Below, one piece after another: positions 62,463-64,000 of a stretch of 64,000 bases of DNA. How positions within the stretch are numbered: the first letter of the stretch is position 1; the number at the start of each line of letters is the position of its first letter. Source of the stretch: Atrina japonica (lineage: Eukaryota > Mollusca > Bivalvia > Pterioida > Pinnidae). The notes below the pieces were generated by a model that was not told the DNA's origin, ran no database searches, and saw only the letters and a program-made list of their open reading frames with translations. Location: the NCBI GenBank assembly GCA_030159075.1, contig BROG01000028.1:124001-188000 (forward strand), read 5' to 3'. Both the position numbers and the translations under genes were made by a program.

Positions 62463-63994
62463 TAATGTGTTCTGTCCCGATGGTAAATCTGCGTCCAAGA
62501 TGTCTGAATTGTCTAGTAAAACATACAATTGCCAAAAGTTCTTTGCGGGTGGTAAAATATTTTCTCTCTCTGTGTGTTAGAAATTTACTAGCATATCCGA
62601 TTATCTTTTCTGTACTATTTTGAATTTGGCTTAATTCTGCGTCAATTGCTATTTGGGAAGCGTTGGTTTTCAGTATGAACATGTCGTCGAGTGTAGGATA
62701 GCTAAGTATTACAGCATTTTCCTTGGCTGACTATAATGGTCGAAAAATATTTCTTGTTCTTCACCCCATCTCAATTCTGTTTTACTCCCTGTTAATTCAT
62801 GTAATGGTTCCGCAATGTGTACAAAATGTTTTATGTGATCCCGATGGTAGTTTGTGAAGCCAATGAATGATTTTACTTCTTTTTTGTTTCTTGGAATAGG
62901 CCAATTTTTACAGATTCTACACTCTCAGGATTAACAGAGATGCCATTTCTATTGACGATTTTCCTGAGAAATTTTACTTCTGTTTGCATAATTTGACACT
63001 TACTCGGTTTTAATTTTAGGTTGAATTTCTGAAATCTAGAGAAAACGTTTCTGAGATTGCTTATGTGATCATCAAAATATTTTCCCAGGACAACTACATC
63101 ATCCAATAAACTATACACTCTTTACAGGCTAGTCCTTGTAATACTGATTGGATAATTCTACTAAAAGCTATTACAAAGACCAAATGTATTGGTAAAGGTC
63201 GTATTTTTTTGACAAAGGCTGTTTTATGTTTGTCCTTTTCGTCTAACAGTACTTGATAATAACCCAATGCCATATCTAATGTTGACATAAGAATACTCCC
63301 TCTGAGGGTGTCGAGCCGGCCTGGCTCAGTCGGTAGCGCGCTCTACTCTTGATCGTGAGGTCATGAGTTCGAGTCCAGCTGGCGGTAGGTTGGTTTCCTG
63401 TCCTTCGGATGAGACAGTAAAACTCGAAGTCCCTTGTCACAGTATGTGTCGGCACGTTAAAGAACCCTCACTTCTCAATGGCCATAAGTGCCAAAATTTG
63501 AAGCCCTGCATTTGGTGATGTATCCATATGAGTGAAATATTCTTGAGTGGGACGTTAAACAATGATAAACAAACAAACAAACAAACTGAGGGTGTCCAAG
63601 CATGTTTCGATGGAAAACCATCTTTAACTGTGAGATTATTGAGTTTACTGTAATCTATACAAGATCTAAGTTTTCCATCTTTCTTTCTTATCAGAACTGT
63701 GGGGATGTCCATTCCGATGTTGACGGTTCAATGACACTATTGTCTAGAATCTGTTGTAAATGTTCTTCTTCTTTTTCAATTCCAATATGATTTCTCATTT
63801 TTTGTCTAATAGGGTGTGCATTTTTGTGTCAATTTCATGTCACCATTGAAAATACTAATGTCTAAATCATCTTTGGCAAATATGTTTTCAAATTCAAGTA
63901 GCAGTGTTGCTAGTTGTTCGGATTGCTTTTCCGTTATATTCTCAAGTAACCTATGAAACAGCTCTCTAAGGTGAGTTGGCATTTCATCTCCCAA
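62463..63994 (-). pseudogene. pol: Degenerate Ty3/gypsy retrotransposon pol fragment (RT and RNase H)
   Basis: Read on the minus strand from the window edge: a pre-RT segment (63994-63806, ending in a stop); the start of reverse transcriptase with IPTVLIRKKDGKLRSCIDYSKLN (63710-63640); then, after the SINE, LDMALGYYQVLLDEKDKHKTAFV (63290-63220); the LDD active-site region (about 63105-63110); NLKLKPSKCQ and VKFLRKIVNRNGISVNPESV (63030-62930); and RNase H (KTNASQIAIDAELSQIQN, YASKFLTHRERKYFTTRKELLAIV, 62680-62530). Breaks seen: several frameshifts, one inside the YLDD motif (VYW / LLDD in different frames), internal stops, the SINE insertion, and loss of sequence where the minisatellite begins. 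The upstream part (gag, protease) would lie beyond the window end; integrase and LTRs were not found. Confidence 0.93.
63313..63585 (+). mobile_element. SINE-1 copy D inserted in gypsy pol, 11-bp target duplication
   Basis: Head 'gccggcctggctcagtcgg', box B 'gtcatgagttcgagtcc', tail '(aaac)n'. Perfect direct repeat ctgagggtgtc at 63302-63312 and 63586-63596. It lies in reverse transcriptase coding sequence, opposite to pol orientation, and so post-dates the retroelement. Confidence 0.96.
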
Positions 63995-64000
63995 CTGGTT

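Noticed and set aside
63437..63712. 91-codon minus-strand ORF joining RT sequence to SINE sequence
   Set aside because: A chance fusion across the SINE boundary; the RT part is real but belongs to the pol relic.
62463..63994. Intact LTR retrotransposon
   Set aside because: No LTR pair, integrase or uninterrupted pol is visible; frameshifts, one in the active-site motif, show decay.

Overview
The window is strongly AT-rich eukaryotic genomic DNA with long introns, many minisatellites, and tRNA-derived SINEs that end in (AAAC)n. One element opens with a 'tagctcatccgaa' end and carries 'ccgtcgtctgtctgtccg' blocks, a type familiar from bivalve genomes. Gene content also fits a lophotrochozoan, most likely a bivalve mollusc; I cannot name the species. 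No operons, CRISPR arrays or bacterial genes are present. Almost all single-frame ORFs longer than 60 codons are chance or repeat-derived. The real genes become visible only when short exons are joined by phase-consistent GT/AG junctions.

Four host genes can be assembled, all with every junction in phase. (1) 222-5512, plus strand: a myeloid leukemia factor (MLF1/MLF2 family) gene, 5 coding exons, 239 aa, with an apparent 3'-UTR exon and a poly(A) signal near 6495. (2) 25819-13992, minus strand: a peroxiredoxin-like 2B (prostamide/prostaglandin F synthase, FAM213B) gene, 6 coding exons, 252 codons. An in-frame TGA at 19083-19085 sits exactly where the first redox cysteine of the CxxC motif should be. 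This makes it a probable selenoprotein of the SelU type, the most notable biological signal in the window. (3) 26870-35075, plus strand: an unrecognised 308-aa protein with two C-terminal hydrophobic segments. Its first exon holds only 13 coding nucleotides, and it is divergent from gene 2 across about 1 kb. (4) 60170-52175, minus strand: a 374-aa single-pass receptor with TNF-receptor-like cysteine-rich repeats, a long stalk, one transmembrane helix, and a short tail without a death domain.

Layout: MLF (0.2-6.5 kb); repeat-rich convergent spacer (6.5-13 kb); PRXL2B/SelU with introns full of satellites and MITEs (14-25.8 kb); divergent promoter region with two hairpin elements (25.8-26.9 kb); unknown membrane-protein gene, including a minisatellite of about 2.1 kb (26.9-35.2 kb); decayed Tc1-like transposase (36.6-37.7 kb); gene-poor repeat region with SINEs, one orphan ORF, a bivalve-type repeat element and a large fold-back element (37.7-52 kb); TNFR-like gene (52.2-60.2 kb); CT and TA microsatellites; and finally a degenerate Ty3/gypsy pol fragment (62.5-64 kb). 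A SINE has inserted into the pol fragment with a clean 11-bp target duplication, and a GC-rich minisatellite adjoins it.

The genes do not form one pathway. Repeat families (SINE-1, SINE-2, CAGTGAAACC-ended MITEs, TTAA-ended MITEs, hairpins) recur across the window and explain most of the non-genic sequence. A SECIS element for gene 2 was searched for by eye in about 1.3 kb downstream of the stop and no convincing one was found; this is the main open point.
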